Assembly: GCA_039980135.1 (NCBI GenBank)
Contig: JBDXCV010000004.1
Location: 1-64,000, forward strand
Length of the DNA stretch: 64,000 nt
Source of the DNA: Alphaproteobacteria bacterium
GTDB lineage: Bacteria > Pseudomonadota > Alphaproteobacteria > UBA6615
Reading direction: 5' to 3'
Positions 40,979 through 50,637 of the stretch are shown one piece after another. Both the position numbers and the translations under genes were made by a program. Below the pieces are notes generated by a model. It did not search any database, had not been told where the DNA came from, and saw only the letters and a list, made by a program, of their open reading frames with translations. Within the stretch, counting starts at the first letter, position 1. Every line of letters begins with the position of its first letter.

Positions 40979-43436
40979 AGGACGTTGCCCGGTTCCACCA
41001 TCCCGATCGCCGCGGCCGGTTGTCTTCCTCGGCGGCTTCTTCAGGTTGTTCGGCCATTGTCTCGGCAGGCTCTTCGTCCGGCTCGTCAGCGGGCGTCTCC
41101 GTCGCGTCTTCGCCGGTTTCATCCGCGTCTGCCGCCGTTACCGCCTCGGGCTCGACTTCTTCGTTGGCGGCGTCCTCGTCGGCGCTGTCTTCCGAAGGGC
41201 TATTGTCGGCATCCGATGCAGCGTCCGCGACCGGTTCACTATTGCCATCATTTTCCTCGGAAGACGGCTCGGGGATGTCAATTTCAGAATCGAGTGCGTC
41301 GTCGTCATTGTCCGAAGCCGTGTCGTCCGGTGTGGCGGCGTCCGCGCCGGCTTCGGCCGCGTTCTCGTCTGTCGAAGTTTCTTCCGACGCACCTCTGCCA
41401 CGGCGTCCGCGGCGCCGGGGCCGCCGGCGACGACGACGACCAGTGTCTTCGCCATCTTCGTCGTTCTGTTCGTCGACCGTTTCGTTCTCGCCGTCGGAAT
41501 CGGGAGCTGGCTCCGCGTCCGACGTTGCTTCCTGCTCGGTTTCGCCGTCCGAGTCCGATTTCCGCCGGCGCCGGCCGCCGCGTCGGCCACGCCGTCGGCC
41601 GCCGCGCTTGCGATTTTCATCCTCGTCATCGTCGGACTGCTCATGCTCTTCCGAGGCCGTCGCATCGGTCTTCGCTTCGTCCTCGGTATTGTCGGTGTTG
41701 TTTTCCGACGAACGACGCCGACCGCGGCTGCGCCGCCGCTTGGGCGCATTTTCTTCGCGCTGTGTTTCTTCCTTGGTCGAGACGCCTTCGACACCGTCAT
41801 GGCCGATATGCACAATTTCATAGTCAGATGCGGTGAGACTGGCATCGGCCATGACCTGTACGCTGAAGCCGTAGCGTTCCTCCAGGTCCTGCAACGAGGC
41901 GCGCTTCTGGTTGAGAAGGTACAGCGCGATGTCTGTCTGGGTTGTGACGGTCACAACCTTGGCACGCTTGCGCTGACCTTCTTCTTCAAGCTCACGCAAG
42001 ATCGCCATGCTGGTCGATTCGGTTGACCGCATCAGCCCTGTGCCCTGACATACCGGACAGGCCTGTGTATGCGCCTCATGCAGGCTCGGGCGCAGACGCT
42101 GGCGCGACAGCTCCAGCAGACCGAAGGCCGATATCCGGCCAATCTGGATCCGTGCCCGGTCCGATTTCATGGCCTCCTTCATGCGCCGTTCGACGGCATG
42201 ATTGTTGCGCGAGACATCCATGTCGATGAAATCGATCACGATGAGGCCGGCCAGATCGCGCAACCGGAGCTGGCGGGCAACTTCGTCGGCCGCCTCAAGA
42301 TTGGTCCGATAGGCCGTCTGTTCGACGTTGCGTTCGCGCGTCGAGCGTCCGGAGTTCACGTCGATTGCCACCAGCGCTTCCGTCGGACTGATAACGATAT
42401 AGCCGCCGGATTTGAGCTGCACGATCGGCTCGTGAATTGCGTCGAGTTGCTGGTCGATCTGATAGCGGTTCAGCAGCGGAATCTCGGTGTCTTCGTACTT
42501 TTGGACGCGCTTGGCATGAGACGGAATCATCGTTCGCATCAACGCCTTGGCGGCCTTGTAGGCTTCATCGCCCTCGACCAGGACTTCTTCGATGTCGCGG
42601 TCGTACAAATCGCGAAGCGTGCGTTTGATGACGTCGCCTTCTTCATAAATCAGGGCCGGGGCCGTGGAATCGAGCGTGAGTTCGCGAATATCGTCCCACA
42701 GGCGGCGCAAATATTCGTAGTCGCGCTTGATCTCGGCCTTGGTGCGCGCCACGCCGGCCGTACGCATGATCACGGCCATGCCTTCGGGGACTTCAAGGTC
42801 GGACAGGATCGCCTTCATCGACTTGCGATGCTTGGCGTCCGTCACCTTCCGGCTGATTCCACCGCCGCGTGAAGTGTTGGGCATCAACACGCAATAGCGT
42901 CCGGGCAGGGAGAGGTAGGTCGTGAGGGCGGCCCCCTTGTTGCCGCGTTCTTCCTTGACCACCTGCACCAGCAGGATCTGGCGGCGCTTGATGACCTCCT
43001 GGATCTTGTAACTGCGGGTCAGCTTGCGCAGGCGCCGACGATGGGCATCGCTCAGTTCCTGGATATCCTCGTCCTGGGAATCCCCCAGGACTTCGACCGA
43101 TTCTCCGTCGCTCTCGCCGTTTTCGCCGGCTTCTTCTTCTTCCTCGTTCTCGGCGTCGGATTCAGCCAGCAGTTTTTCGCGATCCTCGATGGGAATGCGG
43201 TAGTAGTCCGGATGAATTTCGTTGAACGCCAGAAACCCGTGACGATCGCCTCCGAAATCAACGAAGGCCGCCTGCAGCGAAGGCTCAACGCGAGTCACCT
43301 TCGCCAGATAGATGTTGCTCTTGATCTGGCGCTTGGTGGAGGTTTCGTAGTCGTATTCGAGGAGTTCGTTACCGTCTGCGACGACGACCCGGGTCTCTTC
43401 CGGATGGGTCGCGTCGATCAACATGCGCTTTGGCAT
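40977..43436 (-). CDS. rne: Ribonuclease E
   Basis: The 819-residue endonuclease organises the RNA degradosome. MPKRMLIDATHPEETRVVVA starts the S1 domain (about 35-135), which carries an acidic insert (92-130). The catalytic core has Asp359 (VAIDVNSGRSTRE) and Asp402 (IDFIDMD), and the zinc link is Cys460-Pro-Val-Cys463. From about 570 the tail is disordered, with arginine-rich blocks (GGRRRGRRGGRRRR) alternating with acidic stretches. It ends RRSGWWNRATS, the GWW element that binds PNPase in Caulobacter. ATG at 43436; an in-frame upstream start at 43466 is unlikely. Confidence 0.95.
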   Translation of the reverse strand: MPKRMLIDATHPEETRVVVADGNELLEYDYETSTKRQIKSNIYLAKVTRVEPSLQAAFVDFGGDRHGFLAFNEIHPDYYRIPIEDREKLLAESDAENEEEEEAGENGESDGESVEVLGDSQDEDIQELSDAHRRRLRKLTRSYKIQEVIKRRQILLVQVVKEERGNKGAALTTYLSLPGRYCVLMPNTSRGGGISRKVTDAKHRKSMKAILSDLEVPEGMAVIMRTAGVARTKAEIKRDYEYLRRLWDDIRELTLDSTAPALIYEEGDVIKRTLRDLYDRDIEEVLVEGDEAYKAAKALMRTMIPSHAKRVQKYEDTEIPLLNRYQIDQQLDAIHEPIVQLKSGGYIVISPTEALVAIDVNSGRSTRERNVEQTAYRTNLEAADEVARQLRLRDLAGLIVIDFIDMDVSRNNHAVERRMKEAMKSDRARIQIGRISAFGLLELSRQRLRPSLHEAHTQACPVCQGTGLMRSTESTSMAILRELEEEGQRKRAKVVTVTTQTDIALYLLNQKRASLQDLEERYGFSVQVMADASLTASDYEIVHIGHDGVEGVSTKEETQREENAPKRRRSRGRRRSSENNTDNTEDEAKTDATASEEHEQSDDDEDENRKRGGRRRGRRGGRRRRKSDSDGETEQEATSDAEPAPDSDGENETVDEQNDEDGEDTGRRRRRRPRRRGRRGRGASEETSTDENAAEAGADAATPDDTASDNDDDALDSEIDIPEPSSEENDGNSEPVADAASDADNSPSEDSADEDAANEEVEPEAVTAADADETGEDATETPADEPDEEPAETMAEQPEEAAEEDNRPRRSGWWNRATS

Positions 43437-43847
43437 GGCTATGTCCCTGTGGAGGCCTGTACTCAACGCTTTGCGGACAAAAGCGAGAGGGGTTCCACAT
43501 TTTCAGAGGCCTGCCCCGGAACCTGGACCGTCGAACGGGCGAAATCGCACCAGGACGGAAGGTTTTGATCCGAAGGCCCGCCCGGCGATTGCCGTGCGGC
43601 GGCCTCGAAGTTGCACAAAACCGCAATTCTGATGCGCACTTTGCTTGGTCTGCGCGGGCTCTAGGGCGATAAACTGGCTCCCTTGCCCACACCCAGACCA
43701 TGAAACGCAGCGCGCGTCCGTTGAATTGCGGGTGTCCGCGCGGCCACAATAGCCGCCGCGAGTCCGATCCACAATGCATTTGATTGCGTACCCTTCCCAC
43801 GCTTGTGTGTTGCGGCGCATTCACTGGTAGCGATATACCTGTCGGCG
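43437..43847. other. 411-bp divergent intergenic region between rne and amiC
   Basis: No conserved gene is visible here. On the amiC side a weak promoter candidate is TTGAAT (43721-43726), 18 bases, CACAAT (43745-43750). On the rne side the leader could exceed 200 bases. GGTTCC (43491-43496) and GGAACC (43518-43523) can pair around 21 bases, and AGGCCTG occurs at about 43454 and 43508. In E. coli the rne leader mediates autoregulation by RNase E; this long gap would allow the same, but I see no conserved hairpin that proves it. Confidence 0.5.
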
Positions 43848-45083
43848 ATGTCATTGATTCTGAAACGCTTATCAAGTTGCGCCAAGCGCGGGCGAATCCT
43901 CATAGGGGGGCTGGCGATCATTTTTGCCATGGTCGCGGCGCCCGGTATTGCGGGCGCGCAGGATTTGAAAGTACAGGACATCCGGATCGGCGTTCATGCC
44001 GCCTCAACGCGTTTCGTCGTGGAACTGAGCGACCGCGTGGAACCGCGCGTGTTCGGTCTCCCCGACCCGTTCCGGGTTGTGATCGACCTTCCCGAGGTTG
44101 ATTTCGACTTGCCCGAGGAGCGGATCGGCGACGGTGCGGGCTTGATCTCGAAGCTCCGGTATGGTCTTTTCCGGCCGGGCACAAGTCGGTTCGTTCTGGA
44201 CCTGACATCCCCTTCCAAGGTCACAAAACAATTCATTCTGAAGCCGGACGGCGGCAAACCATGGCGACTGGTGCTCGACATCGCGCCAACCAGCCGGGCC
44301 GACTTCATTGCCTCGATGCGTCCCAGCGCGGACGACAATCCGAACCCTGTAACGGCTGTGCCTGTGCCTTCGACCCCTCGGCAGAATGCGCGGCCGGTTG
44401 TCGTTGTCGATGCAGGTCACGGCGGCGTCGACCCCGGTGCGATCGGGGTTTCGGGTGTGTATGAAAAGAAGATTGCGCTGGATTACGCGCGTGAAGTCGT
44501 GCGTTTGCTGAAGGCGAGCGGCAAGTACGAAGTGGTGATGACACGCAACCGGGATATTTTCCTGCCGCTGCGCGAAAGGGTCCGGATTTCACGAGCGGCC
44601 GGTGCCGATCTGTTCTTGTCGATGCATGCGAACACCCATCCGAAGCGTTCAACCCGCGGATTTTCGGTATACACGCTGTCGGACAGGGCCTCGGACAAGG
44701 AAGCGGCCGCACTGGCGGCACTCGAAAACAAGTCGGATGTAATCGGCGGCGTTAATCTGGGTAATTACAGCGACGACGTTCAAAACATCCTGATCGATTT
44801 TGCCCAGGCCAAGACCAACGAACTGTCGGTCAAGTTCGCCCGCGATATTCTGGTCGGGCAGGTCAAAACCAGCGCTTCACTGTTGACCCGCCCGTGGCGG
44901 TCGGCCGGGTTCGCAGTGTTGAAAGCGCCTGACGTTCCCTCGGTCCTCGTTGAGTTGGGCTATATATCCAATGCACGTGAGGAGCGCCTGCTCGTCACGC
45001 CGAAACATCGTCGAAAACTATCCGCCGCGATCGTTGAGGCCGTGGATGTTTATTTTGAAACCACGCAAAGCGCGGCGCTGTAG
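43848..45083 (+). CDS. amiC: N-acetylmuramoyl-L-alanine amidase with AMIN domain
   Basis: The 411-residue amidase splits the peptide from MurNAc during cell separation. A signal peptide covers about 1-38 (ending GIAGA). The AMIN domain (about 40-140) targets peptidoglycan at the septum, and the Amidase_3 domain runs from about 183. Zinc ligands are His191 (VDAGHGGVDPG), Glu206 (GVYEKKIAL) and His260 (SMHANTHP), with catalytic Glu369 (VLVELGYISN). The ATG at 43848 gives a good signal peptide; an in-frame TTG at 43803 is rejected. The order rne / amiC / mrcA is common in alphaproteobacteria. Confidence 0.93.
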   Translation: MSLILKRLSSCAKRGRILIGGLAIIFAMVAAPGIAGAQDLKVQDIRIGVHAASTRFVVELSDRVEPRVFGLPDPFRVVIDLPEVDFDLPEERIGDGAGLISKLRYGLFRPGTSRFVLDLTSPSKVTKQFILKPDGGKPWRLVLDIAPTSRADFIASMRPSADDNPNPVTAVPVPSTPRQNARPVVVVDAGHGGVDPGAIGVSGVYEKKIALDYAREVVRLLKASGKYEVVMTRNRDIFLPLRERVRISRAAGADLFLSMHANTHPKRSTRGFSVYTLSDRASDKEAAALAALENKSDVIGGVNLGNYSDDVQNILIDFAQAKTNELSVKFARDILVGQVKTSASLLTRPWRSAGFAVLKAPDVPSVLVELGYISNAREERLLVTPKHRRKLSAAIVEAVDVYFETTQSAAL

Positions 45084-45184
45084 GCGTCCCACAATCCGAC
45101 ACCGCCACAATCCCCCCACATTTTGATGCTTATCCAGCGGCCATGCTCGTCTATGCTCGGGCGCGAATAAATTTGGAATACCGA

Positions 45185-47599
45185 ATGCTTCGTTGGTTGG
45201 GATTTCTTGCAGGTCTGGCTCTCGTCGGCGCGTTGCTGCTGGTCGGTGGCGTGCTTTGGGTGTTCTGGGAGTATGGTCGGGATCTGCCGGATTATACGCA
45301 GCTGGCCGATTATCAGCCGCCGGTCACCACGCGTGTCCATGCCGGTGACGGCAGCCTGTTGGCCGAATACGCGGTCCAGCGGCGGGTTTTCGTACCGGTT
45401 TCGTCGATGCCGACGTTGGTCAAAGAGGCTTTTCTTTCCGCGGAAGACAAGAATTTTTACAAACATCCGGGCGTCGACGTGACGGGCGTGATGCGCGCCG
45501 TCGTATCGAACGTCCGCAATCTGGGCTCCGGCCGTCGTCCCGAGGGGGCATCCACGATCACCCAGCAGGTTGCGCAGAATTTCCTGCTGACCAAGGAAGT
45601 CTCGCTTGACCGTAAGGTTCGTGAAGCGATCCTTTCGTTTCGGATGGAGCGCGCATTCTCGAAGGAAGAGATTCTCGAGCTCTACCTGAATGAGATATAT
45701 CTCGGCTTCGGAGCCTACGGCGTGGCGTCGGCGGCGCTGAACTATTTCGGCAAACCCCTCGACCAGCTCACTGTGGACGAGGCGGCATTCCTGGCGGCGT
45801 TGCCGAAGGCACCAAACAACTACCACCCGATCCGCAAGAACGCGGCGGCGGTCGCGCGGCGCAATTATGTGCTGGGTCGCATGGCCGAAGATGGCGCCAT
45901 CTCGCCGGGTGAGGCGGAAGAGCTTCGCCAACGCCCGATCACTGTCATCCGCAATGACGACACGGCGTTGGTGGAGGCCCCCTATTTTGCGGAAGAAGTG
46001 CGGCGCGAACTGGTTGACCGGTTTGGGGATGGTGCGCTGTACGAGGGCGGCCTGTCGGTGCGCACGACGCTGGACCCGCGCCTGCAACGCATCGCCCAAC
46101 TTACCCTGCGCGACGGATTGATCGCGTATGACCGCCGGCACGGCTGGCGCGGGCCCGTTTCCCGCCTCGCGGATCCCGCCGCATGGCAGGCCGCGTTGCC
46201 GAAGATCGAGCATCCGGCAGGCTCCGGCGATTGGCAACTGGCTGCCGTGGTCGCAGTGGACGCCGCACAAGCCTCGATCGGGTTTGTCGACGGGTCGATG
46301 GGGACGGTGCCGCTCAGCGAGCTGCGTTGGGCGCGCGCCTGGCTGCCGGACCAGAAACGCGGCCCGTCGGTCAAGGCGGCAGATGAAGTGCTGGCGCCGG
46401 GCGATGTGGTGCTGGTTTCAGCCGTCACGGAGAATTCGGAGGCCGAGCCATACCCCGCGGGTACGTTCCGTCTTGAGCAAATCCCGGAAATCAATGGTGC
46501 GGTTGTGGCGCTCGATCCGCATACCGGTCGCATCCTTGCGATGACCGGCGGGCTCGATTTTCGGGCCAGCGAGTTCAACCGCGCGACCCAGGCGTGGCGC
46601 CAGCCCGGCTCGGCATTCAAGCCGGTGGTCTATATGGCGGCGCTGGACAGCGGGTTCACGCCGTCGACGCGTATCCTCGATGCACCCTTCGTGATCGATC
46701 AGGGCCCGGGGCAGGGCAAGTGGAAACCGGCCAACTACACCAACAAGTTCTACGGGCCGAGTCCGATGCGCCTCGGGATTGAGAAGTCCCGCAACCTCAT
46801 GACCGTGCGCCTGGCGCAGACAATCGGGATGGAGCAGGTGGCGAGCTATGCGGAGCGGCTGAAGGTGGTCGATCACCTGCCGCGTCAGCTCAGCATGTCG
46901 ATTGGCGCGGGAGAGACGACATTGATGCGCCTGGTCGCCGCCTACGCGACGGTCGTCAATGGCGGCAAGCAAATCACGCCGACCCTGATCGACCGGATAC
47001 AGGATCGGAACGGCACCACCACGTTCCGCCATGACCAGCGCCCTTGTGCAACCTGCACCGTCGAGGCATGGGCCGACCAGCCACCGCCGAGTTTGCCCGA
47101 CCCCCGTGAACGGTTGATCCAACCGGGCACGGCGTACCAGATGGTATCGATGCTGAAAGGGGTCGTGGACCGCGGGACCGGCCGGCGTATCGGCCAACTG
47201 AAACTGCCGCTCGCAGGCAAGACAGGCACGTCGAATGATTCGCTCGACACATGGTTCATCGGGTTCTCGCCCGACCTCGCGGTCGGGGTTTTCGTCGGGT
47301 TTGATACGCCGCGAACGCTGGGGCCGCGCGAGACCGGCTCGTCCGTGCCAGCGCCGATCTTCAAGGACTTCATGGCGCGCGCACTCGAAGGCAAGCCCGT
47401 CATCCCGTTCCGCGTCCCGCCGGATATCCGTCTTGTGCGTGTGAACCCCGAAACCGGCCTGGTGGCGCTGCCGGGCGAGCGGGCAACAATTCTGGAAGCG
47501 TTCAAACCGGGCACCGAGCCGCGCAAGTTCGGCTCGATTGTCGGTGAGGATCTGGGGCGCGGCGTGAACGCGGGCGGTCCGCGGCGCGGTATTTACTGA
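45185..47599 (+). CDS. mrcA: Penicillin-binding protein 1A (bifunctional)
   Basis: The 804-residue class A PBP polymerises and cross-links peptidoglycan at the inner membrane. One membrane helix (about 5-27) precedes the glycosyltransferase domain with catalytic Glu87 in SAEDKNFYKHPGVD and RKVREAILSFRMERAFSKEE. An OB-like insert follows. The transpeptidase domain has nucleophile Ser476 in QPGSAFKPVVY and the KTGTS box at Lys679. I prefer the ATG at 45185, with GGAA seven bases upstream and the standard N-terminus; an in-frame ATG at 45143 would add 14 residues. Confidence 0.95.
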   Translation: MLRWLGFLAGLALVGALLLVGGVLWVFWEYGRDLPDYTQLADYQPPVTTRVHAGDGSLLAEYAVQRRVFVPVSSMPTLVKEAFLSAEDKNFYKHPGVDVTGVMRAVVSNVRNLGSGRRPEGASTITQQVAQNFLLTKEVSLDRKVREAILSFRMERAFSKEEILELYLNEIYLGFGAYGVASAALNYFGKPLDQLTVDEAAFLAALPKAPNNYHPIRKNAAAVARRNYVLGRMAEDGAISPGEAEELRQRPITVIRNDDTALVEAPYFAEEVRRELVDRFGDGALYEGGLSVRTTLDPRLQRIAQLTLRDGLIAYDRRHGWRGPVSRLADPAAWQAALPKIEHPAGSGDWQLAAVVAVDAAQASIGFVDGSMGTVPLSELRWARAWLPDQKRGPSVKAADEVLAPGDVVLVSAVTENSEAEPYPAGTFRLEQIPEINGAVVALDPHTGRILAMTGGLDFRASEFNRATQAWRQPGSAFKPVVYMAALDSGFTPSTRILDAPFVIDQGPGQGKWKPANYTNKFYGPSPMRLGIEKSRNLMTVRLAQTIGMEQVASYAERLKVVDHLPRQLSMSIGAGETTLMRLVAAYATVVNGGKQITPTLIDRIQDRNGTTTFRHDQRPCATCTVEAWADQPPPSLPDPRERLIQPGTAYQMVSMLKGVVDRGTGRRIGQLKLPLAGKTGTSNDSLDTWFIGFSPDLAVGVFVGFDTPRTLGPRETGSSVPAPIFKDFMARALEGKPVIPFRVPPDIRLVRVNPETGLVALPGERATILEAFKPGTEPRKFGSIVGEDLGRGVNAGGPRRGIY

Positions 47600-47607
47600 C
47601 TGCGCTA

Positions 47608-47635
47608 TTGACCCGTGTGGCGCGAACGCTAGGCT
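47608..47635 (+). promoter_or_regulatory. Weak candidate promoter before prfB
   Basis: TTGACC at 47608-47613 is a good -35 match. The best partner at 16 bases is TAGGCT (47630-47635), a poor -10. It lies in the 85-bp gap between mrcA and prfB and could let RF2 be transcribed independently of the cell-wall genes. Confidence 0.3.
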
Positions 47636-47684
47636 TCGCGAAACAAAATCGCCGGACCCGGCAACCGTCTCAGTGGAACTTGGA

Positions 47685-48831
47685 ATGCGCGCAGAAATCA
47701 GTCATCTGATCGAGGGAATCAACTCGTCTCTGGACCTCATGCGGAGGCATCTTTGACTGGGACAACGCACTTGCACGCCTCGAGGAACTGAACGCGGAAG
47801 CCGAAGACCCGGGGCTTTGGGACGATCAGGAGCGGGCGCAGAAAACCCTGCGTGACCGCACAAGACTTGAGAAGGCCATTGAGGAGGTGCGCGGGCTCGA
47901 GCAGGAGCTCGACGACGCGGCGACCCTGATTGAGCTTGGCGAGACCGAAGGAGACGGCGATGTGGTCGCCGAGGGTGAAGCCGTCATCGAGGCTTTGCAG
48001 CGGCGCGCCGAAAAGCTCGAGCTGGAGAGCCTCCTGTCCGGCGAGGCCGACGGCAATGATTGCTATATGGAAATCAATGCCGGCGCCGGCGGGACCGAAT
48101 CCCAGGACTGGGCCGAGATGTTGGTGCGTATGTATCTGCGTTGGGCCGAGGCACATGACTATAAGGTCGAATGGATTGAAGAGAGTGCCGGGGAGGAAGC
48201 CGGCCTCAAATCCGCGACGTTCCGGATTGCCGGTCCCAACGCCTATGGCTGGTTGAAGACCGAATCCGGGGTGCACCGTCTGGTGCGAATTTCGCCGTTC
48301 GACAGTCAGTCGCGCCGGCATACCAGCTTTGCCTCGGCCTGGGTCTATCCGGTGATCGACGACGCGATCGAGATCGAGATCGAGGACAAGGACCTGCGCG
48401 TCGATACCTATCGCGCATCGGGTGCCGGCGGCCAGCATGTGAACAAGACCGACAGCGCTGTCCGGCTTACCCATCTGCCCACGGGCATCGTGGTGCAGTG
48501 CCAGAATGATCGCTCACAGCATCGCAATCGGGCGCAGGCGATGGCCATGATGCGCGCGCGCCTTTACGAGCATGAAATGCAGAAACGCGAGGAAGAGGCG
48601 CAGGCCGAACAGGATACGAAGACCGATATCGGCTGGGGTCATCAAATCCGGTCCTACGTGTTGCACCCGTACCAGATGGTCAAGGATCTGCGCACGAATG
48701 TGGAATCGGGGAATGCCCAGGCGGTACTCGACGGTGACATCGACAAGTATCTGGAGGCCTCGTTGGCGGCCCAGCTCGGCAAGGGAGAAGGTGCGGACGA
48801 GAACGCTGGCGATGACGCCGACGCTGGCTAG
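47685..48831 (+). CDS. prfB: Peptide chain release factor 2, with programmed +1 frameshift
   Basis: RF2 ends translation at UGA and UAA. The ATG at 47685 opens a 23-codon reading frame that stops at TGA (47754-47756). The ribosome must slip +1 on CTT so that decoding resumes with GAC at 47755. The joined product is about 381 residues. The stop-recognition tripeptide is Ser203-Pro-Phe205 (RISPFDSQ), and the hydrolysis motif is Gly248-Gly-Gln250 in [16 protein letters not shown] short acidic tail ([13 protein letters not shown]) is unusual. The end overlaps the convergent DMT gene by four bases. Confidence 0.95.
47743..47757 (+). promoter_or_regulatory. RF2 programmed frameshift site
   Basis: The internal Shine-Dalgarno-like GGAGG (47743-47747), a three-base spacer (CAT), the slippery CTT codon (47751-47753) and the in-frame TGA followed by C (47754-47757) reproduce the E. 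coli prfB layout. A low RF2 level leaves the UGA unread and favours the +1 shift, so RF2 controls its own synthesis. Confidence 0.95.
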
Positions 48832-49781
48832 GCGTCGCGCTTCTTGTCCCGCCGCGTGGACAGGAAAATGCCGGGCAGAATCAGGGCCGCACCGGCGAAG
48901 TGATAGGGCTCCAGGGTCTCGCCCAGCAGGATCCAACCGAATAACGCCGCATAGCTAGGTGCGAGGTACAGGATGAGACCCGTCGATCCGGCGCCCAGCG
49001 AGCGCTGAATGCGCGCATAACCCAGGTAGGCGGCAAGCCCGGGAACAATTGCGACAATCAAAACCGCGGCGATGGTTTCGACATTCATCGTCGGGACGAC
49101 CCCCTGCACCGTCTCTGCAATATAAAATGGCAACAGGGCCAGTGCGCCAAACAGCATTGTTGCGGAGAATCTGATCCGGTTGGGCAACGTTCCCGGGCGG
49201 TGGCGGAGCATGACCGAGTAGATGGCCCAGGCGAGCGCCGAACACACGATCCACAAGTCGCCGGGGACGAAGTTGAAGGAGCGCAGCGCGGAGAAGTCTC
49301 CGCGGAACAGGATAATCAGAACGCCGAACAGCGAAATAAAAATGCCCGCTGCCTTTCCGCGGCCCATCGGTTCGCCATACATGAGGGTGGATGCCCCGGC
49401 GATGATGATCGGTGCCGCGCCGAAAATCAGTCCGATGTTCGTCGCACTGGTCGTATCTGCGCCGATATAGACGAAGGCACCGCAGATCCCCATGCCGAGT
49501 ATGCCCAGCACGAGCAGGTCTCGCCATTCCACGGCAATGGCGGCCCGATGGCGCCAGAAGTCAGGGCCGACAACCGGCAGGAAAATCAGGAATGCGAGCA
49601 TCCAGCGCCAGTAGGCCAGCGCGAACGGCGGCACGCTGTCGTTGACGGCGCGTGCGACGATGATGTTGGTCGTGAACAGGGCGGGGACGATGAAGAGCAT
49701 GATCATCGCCAGCGAGCGTTCGCGCTGCTGGGCAGCGTCGCCGGTTCCACCTGCCGCAGGACCGTTTGTAGGCGCGCTCAC
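48828..49781 (-). CDS. DMT-superfamily transporter with two EamA domains
   Basis: This 317-residue inner-membrane protein has about ten hydrophobic helices in two EamA repeats (about 25-155 and 170-310). The repeats share the pattern [17 protein letters not shown] and [20 protein letters not shown]. The family exports metabolites or amino acids, but no substrate can be assigned here. The GTG start at 49781 lacks a clear Shine-Dalgarno and lies seven bases behind the DUF455 gene; a start near Met26 (49706) is possible. It converges with prfB. Confidence 0.87.
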   Translation of the reverse strand: MSAPTNGPAAGGTGDAAQQRERSLAMIMLFIVPALFTTNIIVARAVNDSVPPFALAYWRWMLAFLIFLPVVGPDFWRHRAAIAVEWRDLLVLGILGMGICGAFVYIGADTTSATNIGLIFGAAPIIIAGASTLMYGEPMGRGKAAGIFISLFGVLIILFRGDFSALRSFNFVPGDLWIVCSALAWAIYSVMLRHRPGTLPNRIRFSATMLFGALALLPFYIAETVQGVVPTMNVETIAAVLIVAIVPGLAAYLGYARIQRSLGAGSTGLILYLAPSYAALFGWILLGETLEPYHFAGAALILPGIFLSTRRDKKRDA

Positions 49782-49788
49782 GTGGCCG

Positions 49789-50637
49789 TCACGGTGTGGG
49801 TGCCATCAGGTACCAGTCCTGGGGCATGCCGGCGGCGTCGCGGGCCTCGATGTTGAAGGGTGGCTTGAGCGGGCCACGAAAATGACGCGCCACCAGATCG
49901 CGCCAGTGGCCCTGTGGCGCCAGTCCGCGCCGCGCGCATTCAAACTCGAACCAGCGCTGACCGATCTCGACATGCCCGATTTCGTCACGGTAGATGATTT
50001 CGAGCAAATCTGCGGTTGCATCATCGTCCACGGTTCGCAGCTTCGCGATCATCATCGGGGTCACATCGAGGCCGCGGGCTTCCAGCACCAGCGGCACCAC
50101 CGCCAGCCGCGCCGCCAGATCATGGCGGGTCTCGATCGCGGAATCCCAGAGGCCGTCATGGGCAGGTAGATCGCCATACACTGCGTCGAAATCCGTCAGA
50201 CGGTCGGCGAGCAACCCGAAATGCCTGGCTTCCTCTTCCGCGACCCGAACCCAGTCGTCATAGAAAGCGCGCGGCAGACTGCGCCCGGAGAAGCGCGCGA
50301 TGATGTCCCAGGCCAGATCGATGGCATTGAGTTCGATATGGGCAAGCGCGTGAATCTGCGCAATCCGGCCGGCTGTCCCGCGGTTGATCTTTCGCCGCGG
50401 TACGTCGGCGGGTGGCAGCAAGTCGGGTTTGGCCGGGCGCGCCGGGCGCTCGGGCGGCGTTGTGTCGCCGACCATGGCGATCCTGCCGTCGCGCCACCGT
50501 GCCGCGAACGCCGCTGTTGCGGCGCATTTCTCCCGCGCATCTGCCGTGCGCAGCACCGCATTGGCGGCCTGGGCGAGGGAGGTCGCGCCGCCCTCTGCCT
50601 CGGGTGCCGGTAGTGTGGTTTCCGCAATGCTGGTCAA
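49789..50637 (-). CDS. DUF455 family ferritin-like protein
   Basis: The 282-residue protein belongs to the DUF455 group, all-helical proteins with a ferritin-like diiron pattern. Likely metal ligands are in ALAHIELNAIDLAWD (about 96-110), VRVAEEEARHFGLLADRL (about 131-148) and IYRDEIGHVEIGQRWFEFE (about 215-233). No biochemical function is established for the family that I can name. The start is TTG at 50637, overlapping the bcp stop by four bases (TTGA), which indicates translational coupling to the peroxiredoxin. Confidence 0.82.
   Translation of the reverse strand: MTSIAETTLPAPEAEGGATSLAQAANAVLRTADAREKCAATAAFAARWRDGRIAMVGDTTPPERPARPAKPDLLPPADVPRRKINRGTAGRIAQIHALAHIELNAIDLAWDIIARFSGRSLPRAFYDDWVRVAEEEARHFGLLADRLTDFDAVYGDLPAHDGLWDSAIETRHDLAARLAVVPLVLEARGLDVTPMMIAKLRTVDDDATADLLEIIYRDEIGHVEIGQRWFEFECARRGLAPQGHWRDLVARHFRGPLKPPFNIEARDAAGMPQDWYLMAPTP

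Noticed and set aside
40977-41800. Repeat array or CRISPR-like structure in the rne tail region
   Set aside because: Repeats are irregular codon-level repeats in a disordered protein region, without spacers or constant repeat length.
41020-42026. Plus-strand frames opposite the RNase E tail
   Set aside because: They arise from the repetitive Arg/Glu/Asp codons of the tail and read as Ser/Arg-rich low complexity.
43503-43981. Short minus-strand frames in the rne leader and amiC start
   Set aside because: No conserved sequence or ribosome site, and one overlaps amiC. More likely untranslated leader.
47754-47756. In-frame TGA suggesting prfB is a pseudogene or a sequencing error
   Set aside because: The surrounding GGAGG, CTT and TGAC layout is the known RF2 recoding signal.
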